The notes beneath the pieces are model-generated. The model saw only the letters and a program-made list of their open reading frames with translations. It ran no database searches and was not told the DNA's origin. Below are positions 26,866 through 35,588 of a DNA stretch of 64,000 nucleotides, one piece after another. A program made the translations under genes and the position numbers. Source of the DNA: CANLBN01 sp965230205 (GTDB taxonomy: Bacteria > Pseudomonadota > Gammaproteobacteria > Pseudomonadales > Cellvibrionaceae). Position 1 is the stretch's first letter. The number at the start of each line of letters is the position of its first letter. The stretch is from positions 1,426,001 through 1,490,000 of the forward strand of contig OZ245996.1 in the NCBI GenBank assembly GCA_965230205.1, in the 5' to 3' direction.

Positions 26866-27216
26866 AATTCTAAGATGATGGAAAGGGTAAAGAATATTCC
26901 CTCCGTCACCTGGTGCTGAGGAATTGGATAAAGAGTTTGATAGTGAATAAGCGGAGCTGAGTAGCCCCTCTTATCAATATGGATAGGAAGTTTACTGGTG
27001 ACAAAACAAAACTAATTGCAAGAACAGTAAAAATAGGCGACTATTTAGGCCTGCCAAGCAGCAGGGAAGGTGCTAATTTTTATTCTAATCATCCTCTTTT
27101 GTTGCCACATCAATTGATGTTTCGGTAGTGATAACTATTGCTTAAGAACTGACTGTTGTTCTGTCAGCATCTCATGCTGGTCAGCACTGTAAATAATCTA
27201 AAGGGAGGAGTATAAA
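26866..27216. other. Intergenic region, promoter of the small exported protein
   Basis: No gene is seen in these 351 bases. A short inverted repeat after the LysR stop (GGGTAAAGAATATTCCC) could be its terminator. A strong AAAGGGAGGAG ribosome binding site precedes the ATG at 27217. Confidence 0.3.
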
Positions 27217-27546
27217 ATGTCTAGAGTTCTTTTCGTTGTTTTTATTTTATTGGGGTCTTCGGTAGCGCACTCAGCACCTGGTTGGTATCGGGGTGTAATT
27301 GATAGAATTTGGACTTATGGAGGAGAGGGTGATTTTGTTATCACATTTCAAGGAGATTCGACTACGAGTGATTGTACGCATAACTATATAAGCTTCCGTG
27401 CTGCTGACTTGCAACCAGCTTTAATGAAAAATGCGTATTCTCTAGCGTTATCTGCTTTTCACTCTAATGCTAACGTCGGTGTTGTGATAGATAAAGATTT
27501 AAATGGCGGCAATTGCCATGCATTAAGTATAGATATCATCAAATAA
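27217..27546 (+). CDS. Small exported hypothetical protein
   Basis: The protein has 109 residues. A clean signal peptide ends at AHSA, leaving about 90 residues of beta-rich mature protein with GWYRGVIDRIWTYG and two conserved-looking Cys (in SDCTH and GNCHAL) that could form a disulfide. The very strong ribosome binding site suggests efficient translation. Similar small periplasmic proteins are often unannotated. The function is unknown. Confidence 0.7.
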   Translation: MSRVLFVVFILLGSSVAHSAPGWYRGVIDRIWTYGGEGDFVITFQGDSTTSDCTHNYISFRAADLQPALMKNAYSLALSAFHSNANVGVVIDKDLNGGNCHALSIDIIK

Positions 27547-27605
27547 TTTATAATAAAAAATAAAAGAGACTGAGGTTTCTTCAAAGTGCCCCGTCTTTCT
27601 TTTAA

Positions 27606-27653
27606 AATAGGATCTGAGGTTCTTCCAATGTATTATTGGGCCTGATCCTATTT
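27606..27653. terminator. Bidirectional hairpin between convergent genes
   Basis: AATAGGATC pairs with GATCCTATT, and an inner CCAAT/ATTGG hairpin sits in the loop. It lies between the convergent stops of the small exported protein and the DUF2798 gene, and overlaps the latter's end, which fits a shared terminator. Confidence 0.55.
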
Positions 27654-27896
27654 ATCTAGGGCCTTGGTGATGGCCGTTTGTGTTAATCTTCTTGCGCCCC
27701 ACTTGGCGGCAGGGGCTACAATCAATGCCGCTGGAAACGCAACAGCAAAACTCAATACAAAGGTGTTCATCCACACCATAATAAACTGTTGAGAAAACCC
27801 GGTGTTTAGTAACGTCATGGCAAATGACATGACCAAACTCATCCCCATTGCCATTAAAGCTACAAACAAATAATAAAAATACTTTTTATCGATCAT
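27648..27896 (-). CDS. DUF2798-family small membrane protein
   Basis: The protein has 82 residues with two membrane helices at about 8-30 and 38-60. The pattern SFAMTLLNTGFSQQFIMVWMNTFVLSFAVAFP and terminal PAAKWGARRLT match DUF2798. These are inner-membrane proteins of unknown function. It stands alone behind the pirin gene with a 210-base gap that holds a perfect 17-base inverted repeat. Confidence 0.75.
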   Translation of the reverse strand: MIDKKYFYYLFVALMAMGMSLVMSFAMTLLNTGFSQQFIMVWMNTFVLSFAVAFPAALIVAPAAKWGARRLTQTAITKALDK

Positions 27897-27976
27897 CTTT
27901 GATCTCCTGTTATCTATAGATAATCAGCCAGACAAGGTTACTCTTTTTGATGATAGGGCAGAACATAAACCAAACC

Positions 27977-28012
27977 CGCGCTACGAAGAATAAAATTATT
28001 CTTCGTAGCGCG
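27977..28012. terminator. Perfect 17-base inverted repeat
   Basis: CGCGCTACGAAGAATAA is followed by two bases and its exact complement. It lies downstream of the pirin gene and upstream of the DUF2798 gene (both minus strand), so it is most likely a strong terminator. No long T run follows, so an operator or cruciform role cannot be excluded. Confidence 0.5.
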
Positions 28013-28106
28013 ACTCTTCATGGCTGTAAAAATTAATTTTTTATGCCCTGTAGTTTTTCTCCTTGGTTAAGGGGTCTGGTTAGTAAGCTTCATCGATGTT
28101 TTCTCT

Positions 28107-29024
28107 TTAAGTAGATGAATGTGTTTTGTTGCTTGCTTTAGAAGACACCGTTGGAATGGAACCCAACTGGCCGGCATCGTAAGCGGCTGTGACTGCGTTT
28201 ATTTCTTGTGTTGTACTCATTACAAACGGACCTTTTTGCACGAAGTGCTCTCTAATGGGGGCGCCCTGTAGTACGGCAATATGGGCATCGCTGGCACTAG
28301 ATAAGCTGAGTAAAGTTGAATCAAAATTGGTTTGCATAGCAATGGCCTGACCTTCAGACAGCTCAATTGTGTGTTGACCTAAATTGAAATCGATAGAGCC
28401 ACTAATCGCGTAGACCAACACAGATTGATCGCCAGAGACGGTATGATGGTATTGGCCACCTTTTTTCAGGTAGGCATCGAGAATGGTAAAAGGCAAAGAA
28501 GGTGGTATCGCACCCGTGATACCGTTACTTTCGCCAAATACAACCCGAACGCGATAACCATCACCGGTAATTACCGGGATATGTTTAGCAGGTACATGTA
28601 ATGATTGTGCTGTGTCGTGTTTATGCTGCTGCGGTAAATTGACAAATAATTGGAGGCCGTGTGTGCGTGAGCCTGTCGTCGGCTTTTCATCGTGAACGGC
28701 ACCACTGCCTGCTTTAAGCCAATACGCATCGCCAGGATGAAGGTCAATATCATTACCTAAAGAGTCTTGATTCTTAAACACGCCTTCGCTGTCTTCAAAA
28801 AGTACAGATACAGCAGACATACCCGCATGGGGATGTGCACCAAAAGTCGGTTTCGTCATAGTGTAGTGATCCATCATGACCAGCGGATCCATTAATCCGT
28901 CGAATTGATTGTGCTTAAAGCTTTGGGCCTGAAACCCAGCATCGATGTTCAAAGGGGTACCAGATACCCGCTGACTCAAATGAATTTGGCTAAGGGATTT
29001 CATCTTAATGTTTTGTATATTCAT
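28107..29024 (-). CDS. Pirin-family protein
   Basis: The protein has 305 residues, the usual pirin length, with two cupin domains. The first metal-binding motif is visible as FGAHPHAGMSAVSVLFE, and GDAYWLKAGSGAVHDEKP follows, providing the His/Glu ligands. Bacterial pirins include quercetinase-like dioxygenases and metabolic regulators. The gene is divergent from a LysR regulator, with an inverted repeat in the gap, which suggests it is that regulator's target. Confidence 0.87.
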   Translation of the reverse strand: MNIQNIKMKSLSQIHLSQRVSGTPLNIDAGFQAQSFKHNQFDGLMDPLVMMDHYTMTKPTFGAHPHAGMSAVSVLFEDSEGVFKNQDSLGNDIDLHPGDAYWLKAGSGAVHDEKPTTGSRTHGLQLFVNLPQQHKHDTAQSLHVPAKHIPVITGDGYRVRVVFGESNGITGAIPPSLPFTILDAYLKKGGQYHHTVSGDQSVLVYAISGSIDFNLGQHTIELSEGQAIAMQTNFDSTLLSLSSASDAHIAVLQGAPIREHFVQKGPFVMSTTQEINAVTAAYDAGQLGSIPTVSSKASNKTHSST

Positions 29025-29081
29025 AGTAGGTGTCTCTTTGGTATTGATGAGTGTCTGTATTTGATAGCTACTATATTTTGG

Positions 29082-29122
29082 AACGATTAGTGAGAAAAGT
29101 GGCAGTATCGCAACTAATCGTT
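29082..29122. promoter_or_regulatory. Inverted-repeat operator candidate for LysR/pirin
   Basis: AACGATTAGT and its complement ACTAATCGTT lie 21 bases apart in the gap between the divergent pirin and LysR genes, and a further GGAACGA follows at about 29130. The position and dyad symmetry suit a LysR-type regulator binding site. Confidence 0.5.
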
Positions 29123-29160
29123 CTATAATTGGAACGACATTGGCTCGCGAGGGGCATAAA

Positions 29161-30063
29161 ATGGATATGAACGATTACTTCTACTTCGTTCACGTCGTTG
29201 AGAAAAAAGGGTTTTCACCCGCTGGGCGCGCGTTAAACATTCCGAAGTCACGCCTTAGTCGACATGTGAATCAATTAGAAGAAAAACTTGGCGTGAGACT
29301 TATTCAGCGTTCGTCACGCCACTTTAACGTAACCGATGCGGGTGAAGCGCTCTACCTTCATGCACGCACGGCTATTGATGAAATCGAAGCTGCTAATGTC
29401 GCCGTAAAACAACAAGCGAACACACTCACAGGAACAGTACGGCTTTCCTGCTCTGTCGGTATGGCGCAATTTGCGATTTGCGAGATTGTTTCAAATTTCC
29501 TCAAAGATAACCCGAAGGTAGAAATCGTACAGCAGGTGACTAATGAGACGGTAGATTTAATTGAAGCCGGTGTCGACATGGCTATTCGTGCACACACTGG
29601 CCAACTGCCTGATTCCAGTCTTATTCAGCGTCATTTAGCACCGGCGGTTTGGGGTTTATTCGCTTCACCTTCGTACCTTGAAAAAAACGGCATGCCCACT
29701 ACTCCCGAAGAGCTTGAAGGTCATTCAGGTTTAAAATTGGGTTGGAAGCCAGAGGTTGGGCACTGGGCTTTGCGAGATCTCGACGGTTCAGACTTTTCTA
29801 TTCCCTATCAGCCATGCCTATGCAGTGATGATATGGTAACGCTCAAGCATGCAGCATCAACAGGGTTGGGCATAATCGGCTTACCGACATATATTTGTAG
29901 AGACGATGTCAAAGTCAATCGATTAGTTCGTGTCTTACCAGAGTGGACCGCGGGAGACGCTGAGATCAGTTTGCTAATGCCTTCGCGCCGAGGGGTTACG
30001 CCAGCGGTTACCGAGTTTGCGAATTACCTGCGTGAATGGTTGCCTAAAAAAGTGGCTATCTAA
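29161..30063 (+). CDS. LysR-family transcriptional regulator
   Basis: The protein has 300 residues from the ATG at 29161, chosen because GAGGGG lies a few bases upstream; an upstream start at 29140 is possible. The winged helix is visible as GFSPAGRALNIPKSRLSRHVNQLEEKLGVRL, and the C-terminal effector domain belongs to the common group of AaeR/DsdC-like repressor-activators. It is divergent from pirin and probably regulates it. Confidence 0.88.
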   Translation: MDMNDYFYFVHVVEKKGFSPAGRALNIPKSRLSRHVNQLEEKLGVRLIQRSSRHFNVTDAGEALYLHARTAIDEIEAANVAVKQQANTLTGTVRLSCSVGMAQFAICEIVSNFLKDNPKVEIVQQVTNETVDLIEAGVDMAIRAHTGQLPDSSLIQRHLAPAVWGLFASPSYLEKNGMPTTPEELEGHSGLKLGWKPEVGHWALRDLDGSDFSIPYQPCLCSDDMVTLKHAASTGLGIIGLPTYICRDDVKVNRLVRVLPEWTAGDAEISLLMPSRRGVTPAVTEFANYLREWLPKKVAI

Positions 30064-30470
30064 TTGGGTGCTGTAAAAACTGTAACAAAAGGGTCTGTAA
30101 CAAAAGGCGCAGACTCTATTGAAGTAATACTCGAAGCCAATTTAGCCTGACTCTTTTGATTTTGATTGCGTCGTCTCTTTCTTTTGCTGGTAAAAGAGAG
30201 ATCTATTTGTAAAAAGATATTTGAGGCTTTATTGATCAAGAATTTATATAAGTAGATGTGACCTTGCTTGTTAGGCCTATAGGCTGTTTGCAAATTACTG
30301 GTTGATATAGCCATCGGTATTGGCTGTCTGCACCAAACAAAATTGGTGTGTTGGTGCGCAAATATTTAACATGATGCGATACAATACCGGGCCGTTAATC
30401 ACTGTATCTGGTTCAAAATAATATTAACTATTTAGACGATACGATACAGCGCACTATAGAGAATAAATGA
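30064..30470. other. Intergenic region before the CobW gene
   Basis: No convincing gene is present in these 407 bases. CTGTAACAAAAGG occurs twice (with a shorter third CTGTAAAAA) just after the LysR stop. I looked for a Zur-type palindrome upstream of the CobW gene and found no convincing one. Confidence 0.3.
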
Positions 30471-31838
30471 ATGTCCAATAGGATTCCCGTCACTGTACTC
30501 ACTGGTTTTCTTGGTAGTGGCAAGACCACACTACTTAATCGTATTTTGTCAGAAGAACATGGTCTTCGAATTGCTGTTATTGAAAATGAATTTGGCGAAA
30601 TTGGTATTGATCAAGATCTGGTAATTAATGCCGATGAAGAAATTTTCGAAATGAATAATGGTTGTATTTGTTGTACGACACGTGGTGATTTAGTTCGGAT
30701 TTTGGGCGAGCTCGCCGAGCGTAAAGAAAAATTTGATCGCGTAGTGATAGAAACCACCGGTATGGCTGACCCTGGCCCTGTCGCGCAAACATTTTTTGCC
30801 GACCGGTATATCAACTTTCATTATGAATTGGATGGCATCATTACATTGGTTGATACGAAGCATGTCAACAAACGCCTTGATGACAACACTCATGAGGCCA
30901 TGGCCCAAATCGCTTTCGCCGATCGCATTGTGCTTAACAAAGCGGATTTAGTGACTGAAGACGAGGTGCTCAATTTAACAAGGCGGTTGCAGGGTATGAA
31001 TCAAATAGCGGGTTTTTATTCCGCTACTATGGCTGATGCGCCCATCGCCGAGATTTTAGATATTGGTGGTTTTAATCTCGAGCGCGCTATGGAGATGAAG
31101 CCCAAATTTCTGGAACCAGAATATCCCTTCGAGTGGGGAGGTATTTGGCAGTTACCAGCTGGTCACTATCGTTTTCAATTGGCAAACGGCCCAGACCCAG
31201 AGATGTCTTTTCTCATGTCTGATGTTAATGATGTCTCTGAAGCAGCGGTGTTAGCTTTGGCAGAAACTATTTTTGTTGAATTTTCTAAGTCGGCTGAGCC
31301 GCTCTCACATGGGCAAACGATTTCTCAAATGAGTAGGTATTATCAACTTCAGCTTGATGGCCAAGAAATGTATGAATTCAATTTTGTAACAGAAGCTCCC
31401 AAAGAAATAGCCATTTTTGCTCAGCACACGCCGAAAGAATTTGAACTGAAATTATTAAATCAGGATGGCACCTCATACTCCCCTGTAGCTGAGCATTCTT
31501 TTAAATCTGGCCACGATCATGAGCATGACCACCATCACGATGATGCTGTGTCATCTATTGCGATCGAATTGCCAGGGCTATTTGACTATAACAAGATAAC
31601 TGCCTGGTTTGAGATGCTCTTACAGTCAAAAGGTGAAGACCTGTATCGTATGAAAGGTGTCTTGGGTGTGAAAGGTGAATTCTGTCGAGTCGTGTTTCAA
31701 GGGGTTCATATGCTTTTGGGGGCTCAAACGGGTAAACCTTGGGGAGACGAGGAACCTGTGAGTCGAATGGTCTTTATCGGAAAAAACCTGGATGAAGATT
31801 ATATTCGCCGTTCTATTAAACTTTGTTTACATGAATAA
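30471..31838 (+). CDS. CobW/COG0523-family GTPase metallochaperone
   Basis: The protein has 455 residues. The GTPase domain has Walker A GFLGSGKTTLLN at about 12-23, ENEFGE, the metal-binding CICC motif at about 66-69 and NKAD as guanine-specificity motif. A His-rich stretch HDHEHDHHHDD at about 350 precedes the C-terminal CobW_C domain. COG0523 proteins deliver metals, often zinc under starvation. It is longer than YjiA, with extra sequence between the two domains. It has no metal-transport gene as neighbour, so its client is unknown. Confidence 0.87.
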   Translation: MSNRIPVTVLTGFLGSGKTTLLNRILSEEHGLRIAVIENEFGEIGIDQDLVINADEEIFEMNNGCICCTTRGDLVRILGELAERKEKFDRVVIETTGMADPGPVAQTFFADRYINFHYELDGIITLVDTKHVNKRLDDNTHEAMAQIAFADRIVLNKADLVTEDEVLNLTRRLQGMNQIAGFYSATMADAPIAEILDIGGFNLERAMEMKPKFLEPEYPFEWGGIWQLPAGHYRFQLANGPDPEMSFLMSDVNDVSEAAVLALAETIFVEFSKSAEPLSHGQTISQMSRYYQLQLDGQEMYEFNFVTEAPKEIAIFAQHTPKEFELKLLNQDGTSYSPVAEHSFKSGHDHEHDHHHDDAVSSIAIELPGLFDYNKITAWFEMLLQSKGEDLYRMKGVLGVKGEFCRVVFQGVHMLLGAQTGKPWGDEEPVSRMVFIGKNLDEDYIRRSIKLCLHE

Positions 31839-32067
31839 ATAGTCATACCGGTAATCACTCTTTCTACAGTGGTATTTGGTCTTGCTGACTCTGGTGGGGA
31901 TATTGGCTTTGTTGCTAGATAGTTTGTTATTAGTGCAACCATTTATGGCAAAAGTAGTCTGATTCTTTTAATAAAATATTATTAAAGCTTGTTGAAGAGC
32001 AGGTGGCAAAGCTCTGTTCTTCGGTAAAACCCAGAACCTTCCCAATAGCGTAAACGAGATCAATATC

Positions 32068-32961
32068 ATGATGAAAGATGACAGTCCTATCCAAATACCC
32101 CAGGAAGCATTTGATTGGTACGATGAGTATGCTCATGGAGATATAGACCGCCGTACATTTTTAGCGAGGCTTGGTACCCTCGCCATTGCCGGCTTAAGTT
32201 TAAGTGTGTTAACAACGGCGTTGACACCTAATTATGCACTAGCAGAGCAAGTGTCTTTTAACGACACTGATATTATCGCTAGCTATGCAGAGTTTGACTC
32301 GCCCAAAGGGCATGGTAAAGGCCGTGGTTATCTGGTCAAGCCGAGAAACTTAACAGGAAAAGCGCCCATGGTTTTAGTGGTACATGAAAACCGTGGTTTG
32401 AACCCTTACATCAAAGATGTTGCTCGACGATTAGCTAAAGCGGGTTTTGTGGCGTTTGCGCCTGATATTTTATTCACTCTCGGCGGTTACCCTGGCAACG
32501 ATGACGAGGGTAGAGCAATGCAAAAATCTATGGACCGCGATAAGATCGAACAAGACTTTATTGCTGTCGCTAACTTCTTAAAAAATCATGAGTTAAGCAA
32601 TAACAAATTAGGGGTCGTTGGTTTTTGTTTTGGCGGTTACATCAGCAATATGTTGGCGGCAACATTGCCAGGCGTCATCGATGCCGCTGTTCCTTTTTAT
32701 GGTACCCCAGCTAAAGAGCCGGTAGTAAAAAATATTAAAGGGCCGTTAATGATACATTTTGCCGAAATGGATAAGCGCGTTAATGCTACTTGGCCAGCTT
32801 ATGAAAATTTATTAAAGCAAAATAAAGTTGATTATCAGGCGTTTATTTATCCTGATACTAATCACGGTTTCCACAATGATTCTACCGGCCGCTACAATAA
32901 AGAGGCCGCCGAGTTGGCTTGGTCAAGAACCATTAAATTTTTCAATCAGCATTTAAGCTAG
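32068..32961 (+). CDS. Tat-exported dienelactone hydrolase-family protein
   Basis: The protein has 297 residues. A Tat-type signal with DRRTFLARLG and a hydrophobic segment lies unusually far in (residues 25-55), so a short cytoplasmic leader precedes it. The alpha/beta hydrolase domain has VHENRGL, the nucleophile elbow GFCFGG with Cys as in dienelactone hydrolase, and a terminal DTNHGFHND with the catalytic His. It hydrolyses an ester or lactone in the periplasm; the substrate is unknown. Relatives with the same leader are annotated as YghX-like. Confidence 0.85.
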   Translation: MMKDDSPIQIPQEAFDWYDEYAHGDIDRRTFLARLGTLAIAGLSLSVLTTALTPNYALAEQVSFNDTDIIASYAEFDSPKGHGKGRGYLVKPRNLTGKAPMVLVVHENRGLNPYIKDVARRLAKAGFVAFAPDILFTLGGYPGNDDEGRAMQKSMDRDKIEQDFIAVANFLKNHELSNNKLGVVGFCFGGYISNMLAATLPGVIDAAVPFYGTPAKEPVVKNIKGPLMIHFAEMDKRVNATWPAYENLLKQNKVDYQAFIYPDTNHGFHNDSTGRYNKEAAELAWSRTIKFFNQHLS

Positions 32962-32981
32962 TTTGTTTAAGGTGTGTTTAA

Positions 32982-33018
32982 GATGACGTAGGGATTAAAG
33001 AATAATCCCTAGGTCATC
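32982..33018 (+). terminator. Terminator hairpin after the hydrolase gene
   Basis: GATGAC-TAGGGATTA pairs with TAATCCCTA-GTCATC around a short loop, 20 bases after the stop, followed by a short T run. It fits transcription termination of the hydrolase gene. Confidence 0.65.
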
Positions 33019-33085
33019 TTTCGGTCATTGCTGAAGGCCATGTGAAAATAGGAACCAAGCAAAATTTTTCCTATGGCTATTTTTG

Positions 33086-33394
33086 TTATGCATGTTTTAT
33101 AAATGGCGCTAAGAGTAATAGTATTGCCAATAAAAAATAAGCCCCAACAAGAGGCCAGAATAAAATTGGCTCTTTTTCTTTATACAGCTTGTGGCCGATA
33201 TAAGTAGTCATTTCTCCAGTATGTGCGCACCGAAGACAGTAAAATGGTAGGTATATACCGCCAAGTAAAAATAAAACATTTATTCCTTTTTTTGTTTGAA
33301 GTGTAGAATCACTTAACCCCCCAACTATAAACGCAATTGGAATACAGGCTAGGCATGCATAGGCTATGAATTTATGAAGTTTGAGCATATTCAT
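33086..33394 (-). CDS. Small membrane protein
   Basis: The protein has 102 residues with three hydrophobic segments (about 8-25, 40-55 and 80-98). CLRCAHTGEMTTYIGHKLY between helices two and three includes a Cys-x2-Cys pair. The family is not recognised. It is the last chromosomal gene before the left end of the integrated prophage. Confidence 0.55.
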   Translation of the reverse strand: MNMLKLHKFIAYACLACIPIAFIVGGLSDSTLQTKKGINVLFLLGGIYLPFYCLRCAHTGEMTTYIGHKLYKEKEPILFWPLVGAYFLLAILLLLAPFIKHA

Positions 33395-33602
33395 CTTTTG
33401 CTTGTTATATTTATTTTGTAGTTATCATTAATTTGTAAACTTCACGCTACTGAGTATCTTCACCAATGTGACTATACCAAACATTTACTTTTTGCGCAGA
33501 CATTAAAGGAGTTAATGCCGTAGAGTGAACTAACTTATTGCTTGTCCGTAGCTCACATGAAATACTTTGATTGACGAGTTTAATGTGAAAATTAAAACAC
33601 AA

Positions 33603-33630
33603 GGAAGCAATAGTACCCGGGGGCGGATTA
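33603..33630 (-). repeat. Possible decayed tRNA-Phe 3' end
   Basis: About 28 bases resemble the 3' end of the intact tRNA-Phe gene (48793-48819), differing mostly by transitions. It lies 116 bases outside the attL core, on the chromosomal side. It could be the original acceptor end of the target tRNA, separated from the core by a small insertion, or the scar of an older integration. The similarity is short, so confidence is low. Confidence 0.35.
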
Positions 33631-33745
33631 ATATGTAGGAACAAATTAAGATTGTTCTGCTGCCCGATTAAAAATCGCTCCTGCATTTTTGAAGTACTCT
33701 AAACTCCCTGTAGCGCAAGGGTGAAGGCCAAGGATAGCCTGAATC

Positions 33746-33777
33746 AATCGAACCACCGACACGAGGATTTTCAATCC
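33746..33777. repeat. attL core repeat
   Basis: Thirty-two bases identical to part of the tRNA-Phe gene (T arm through anticodon region). Together with the copy at 48817 it defines the two ends of the prophage. The flanking sequence on the chromosomal side does not continue as tRNA. Confidence 0.85.
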
Positions 33778-33858
33778 GAAAAATAGCTACTCTTAACTAC
33801 TCAATACCCCGTATTCCGGGGCCTGTAGCCCCTATGCTACTCAGTGTTTCTCATAAAA

Positions 33859-33879
33859 GTGGCCCAAAAGTGGCCCAAA
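33859..33879 (+). repeat. Integrase arm-type site, left end
   Basis: Two tandem copies of GTGGCCCAAA separated by one base. The same 21 bases recur at 48715-48735, and each lies exactly 81 bases inside its att core. This suits arm-type binding sites for the integrase. Confidence 0.65.
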
Positions 33880-33890
33880 AATATTTTTCT

Positions 33891-33937
33891 GGGGGTATTT
33901 TTAGTGCCGTATATTTCCTTGTTAAAAATATACCCCC
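33891..33937. repeat. Inverted repeat near attL
   Basis: GGGGGTATTTTTA and TAAAAATATACCCCC form an imperfect dyad just inside the arm-type repeats, followed by a second TATACCCCCAT. It may be a terminator insulating the prophage or an extra recombination-protein site. Confidence 0.4.
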
Positions 33938-34309
33938 ATTTATACCCCCATCACTAACAGTGCTTTTCTTATACCTTTTACCTTTGCGTTTTTAGCTATG
34001 TTCATTTTGTCTCAACGAGCCAAAAGTAATGGTTTTCTCTATCCAAGATCAGTAGACACATTCTATTGATCAGTTTATGATCACCTAAGTCCTTGAAATA
34101 TAAAGGGTGAATAATATTGATCAAGGGAAAACCGTTGTGCCATATATTGCCTCTAATCTCTTGATTACAAAATACATTATAGATCGTTATCACCTAAACA
34201 ACTGTTTTTATTGAAAAAAATGCCTAAACCTAGTTAAGGTTTATTTTTGATCAAGAGAATAGTGATAAGTGGAACAGGTCTATTGATTAAACTGTTATAC
34301 GTACAACAT

Positions 34310-34786
34310 ATGAATATCCCTAAGAGTATGAAAGCCGAGCTTGGAGCTTGGAACAATGGAAAAGGCATAGATTTACAATCATGGATAGGTTGTGAAGGTA
34401 ATTTTCGTCTTGCTGTTGGATATACAACTTTGTTCAATCCAGGTTTTGTGGAATTCGAAGACTATATTTTACGTTGTGATGAAATTGATGATAATTTTAT
34501 TTCTCACGTCCGTAATTGGGAAAATTCAGGTGAGCAAAAACCTACCCCAAAGAGCATTGAATGGGTAATAAATCACCTTCATATTGCTGACACTCATCAC
34601 GCTGGTTGTGAAGATATTAGCGTTGATAAAATACTAATATTAGGCAATACATTAAAAGATTTGTATGAAGCAAAGCTTGCGTACCAGTTTCCAAACAAGC
34701 CTTGTATCGTTGAGTTTTATATACCAGAAGATAAAGACCATATTGTCGATTATCAAATATCTTTTTGGCAAAAGAAACATGATTGA
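34310..34786 (+). CDS. Gene-cassette hypothetical protein 1
   Basis: The protein has about 158 residues from the ATG at 34310; an upstream TTG at 34247 would add 21 residues, and neither start has a convincing ribosome binding site. There is no signal peptide. The sequence mixes strands and helices with several Trp and His residues (WIGCEGNF, HLHIADTHHAGCED). I do not recognise the family. The stop is only 5 bases ahead of an attC-like site, the compact spacing typical of integron gene cassettes. It is on the strand opposite to the neighbouring phage lysis genes. Confidence 0.6.
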   Translation: MNIPKSMKAELGAWNNGKGIDLQSWIGCEGNFRLAVGYTTLFNPGFVEFEDYILRCDEIDDNFISHVRNWENSGEQKPTPKSIEWVINHLHIADTHHAGCEDISVDKILILGNTLKDLYEAKLAYQFPNKPCIVEFYIPEDKDHIVDYQISFWQKKHD

Positions 34787-34790
34787 AAAA

Positions 34791-34876
34791 CGTATAACAA
34801 GTGTAGGCAGTACGACGTATTAGTCGTTGCTCCTTCGTCACAATAACTAATTTGCGTCTGCTACAGGGGTTATGAG
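34791..34876 (+). repeat. attC-like recombination site 1
   Basis: An imperfect palindrome of about 85 bases. R''-like ATAAC pairs with R'-like GTTAT; after a spacer of 4 bases, GTAGGCAG pairs with CTGCTAC, leaving one extra G as in the extrahelical base of attC sites. The centre is a variable imperfect stem. The recombination point would be at the GTT at 34869. Confidence 0.65.
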
Positions 34877-34982
34877 CTGAAGTTAGGTATACAATATTAA
34901 TGTTTATCTGACCTCGTTTATTCTCTAATTGAGTGTAAAATCAGTATTATCTTAATTTTAATTCTCACAAAGAGATGACACT

Positions 34983-35588
34983 ATGACATTGTCAAGTCAA
35001 AAAACTATTTTTGAGCTCCGTACTAAACTTGTGTATTCATTTTTCGGCCTGTTTTTGACAATAAACATCGTACATGCTCAGGGCTCAACAGACGTTGAAG
35101 TAGATACTGTAATCGCAGAGCTTACTCAGATTTTGGTAGCGGCAGAAAACTATAGGAAGGATACCGGAAAGGTTTTACCCATCACGTCAAATACGAATAT
35201 AAAATATGGATACCTTAAAATATCAAATTTGGTTGAAGCTCAAGAAGCAGCGAACTGGAAAGGGCCATATCTGCCTTATAAGCGTCGCTTTGCTAGAAAT
35301 CAGTATCTGCAACACCCTAGGTACAATTCGGTTCAACTTCTGGCAAAAGAGGATGGTGAATGGACAGTTGGCAGTGAAAAAAATGGCTGTAGACAATCAT
35401 CAAAAAGTTGTGTAATTGCCGCGTGTATGTGGGAGCTTCCGACGAATATCCCCCAAAAAATTAACCTTAAAATAGATGGTGTGAATAGCTCATTAAAAGA
35501 AGACTCTACCGGAAATGTGAGGTTTGAAACCGGGTTAGTTTGTTTACAAGGGGGCAGCTACCCGCAGTCTGCGTCACCGGCTCAATAA
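34983..35588 (+). CDS. Gene-cassette exported hypothetical protein 2
   Basis: The protein has 201 residues. A basic N-terminus and a hydrophobic segment end at VHAQGS, indicating a signal peptide. A helix VDTVIAELTQILVAAENYRKDTG follows, reminiscent of the start of the globular domain of pilin-like proteins, then a Trp/Tyr-rich region and two Cys pairs (NGCRQSSKSC, VIAACMW). No prepilin cleavage motif is present. The family is not recognised. It lies between two attC-like sites, so it is probably the cargo of a second integron cassette. Confidence 0.6.
   Translation: MTLSSQKTIFELRTKLVYSFFGLFLTINIVHAQGSTDVEVDTVIAELTQILVAAENYRKDTGKVLPITSNTNIKYGYLKISNLVEAQEAANWKGPYLPYKRRFARNQYLQHPRYNSVQLLAKEDGEWTVGSEKNGCRQSSKSCVIAACMWELPTNIPQKINLKIDGVNSSLKEDSTGNVRFETGLVCLQGGSYPQSASPAQ

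Noticed and set aside
30060..30314. Minus-strand frame of 84 codons between the LysR and CobW genes
   Set aside because: Low-complexity Lys/Arg/Ser content, no plausible start signal, and it overlaps the LysR stop. It is treated as non-coding.
30300..30470. Zur box ahead of the CobW GTPase gene
   Set aside because: Partial dyads are present, but none resembles the Zur consensus well enough to call.
33447..33686. Minus-strand frame of 79 codons left of attL
   Set aside because: No recognisable domain or ribosome binding site. It overlaps the tRNA-like ghost sequence, so it is more likely a chance frame.
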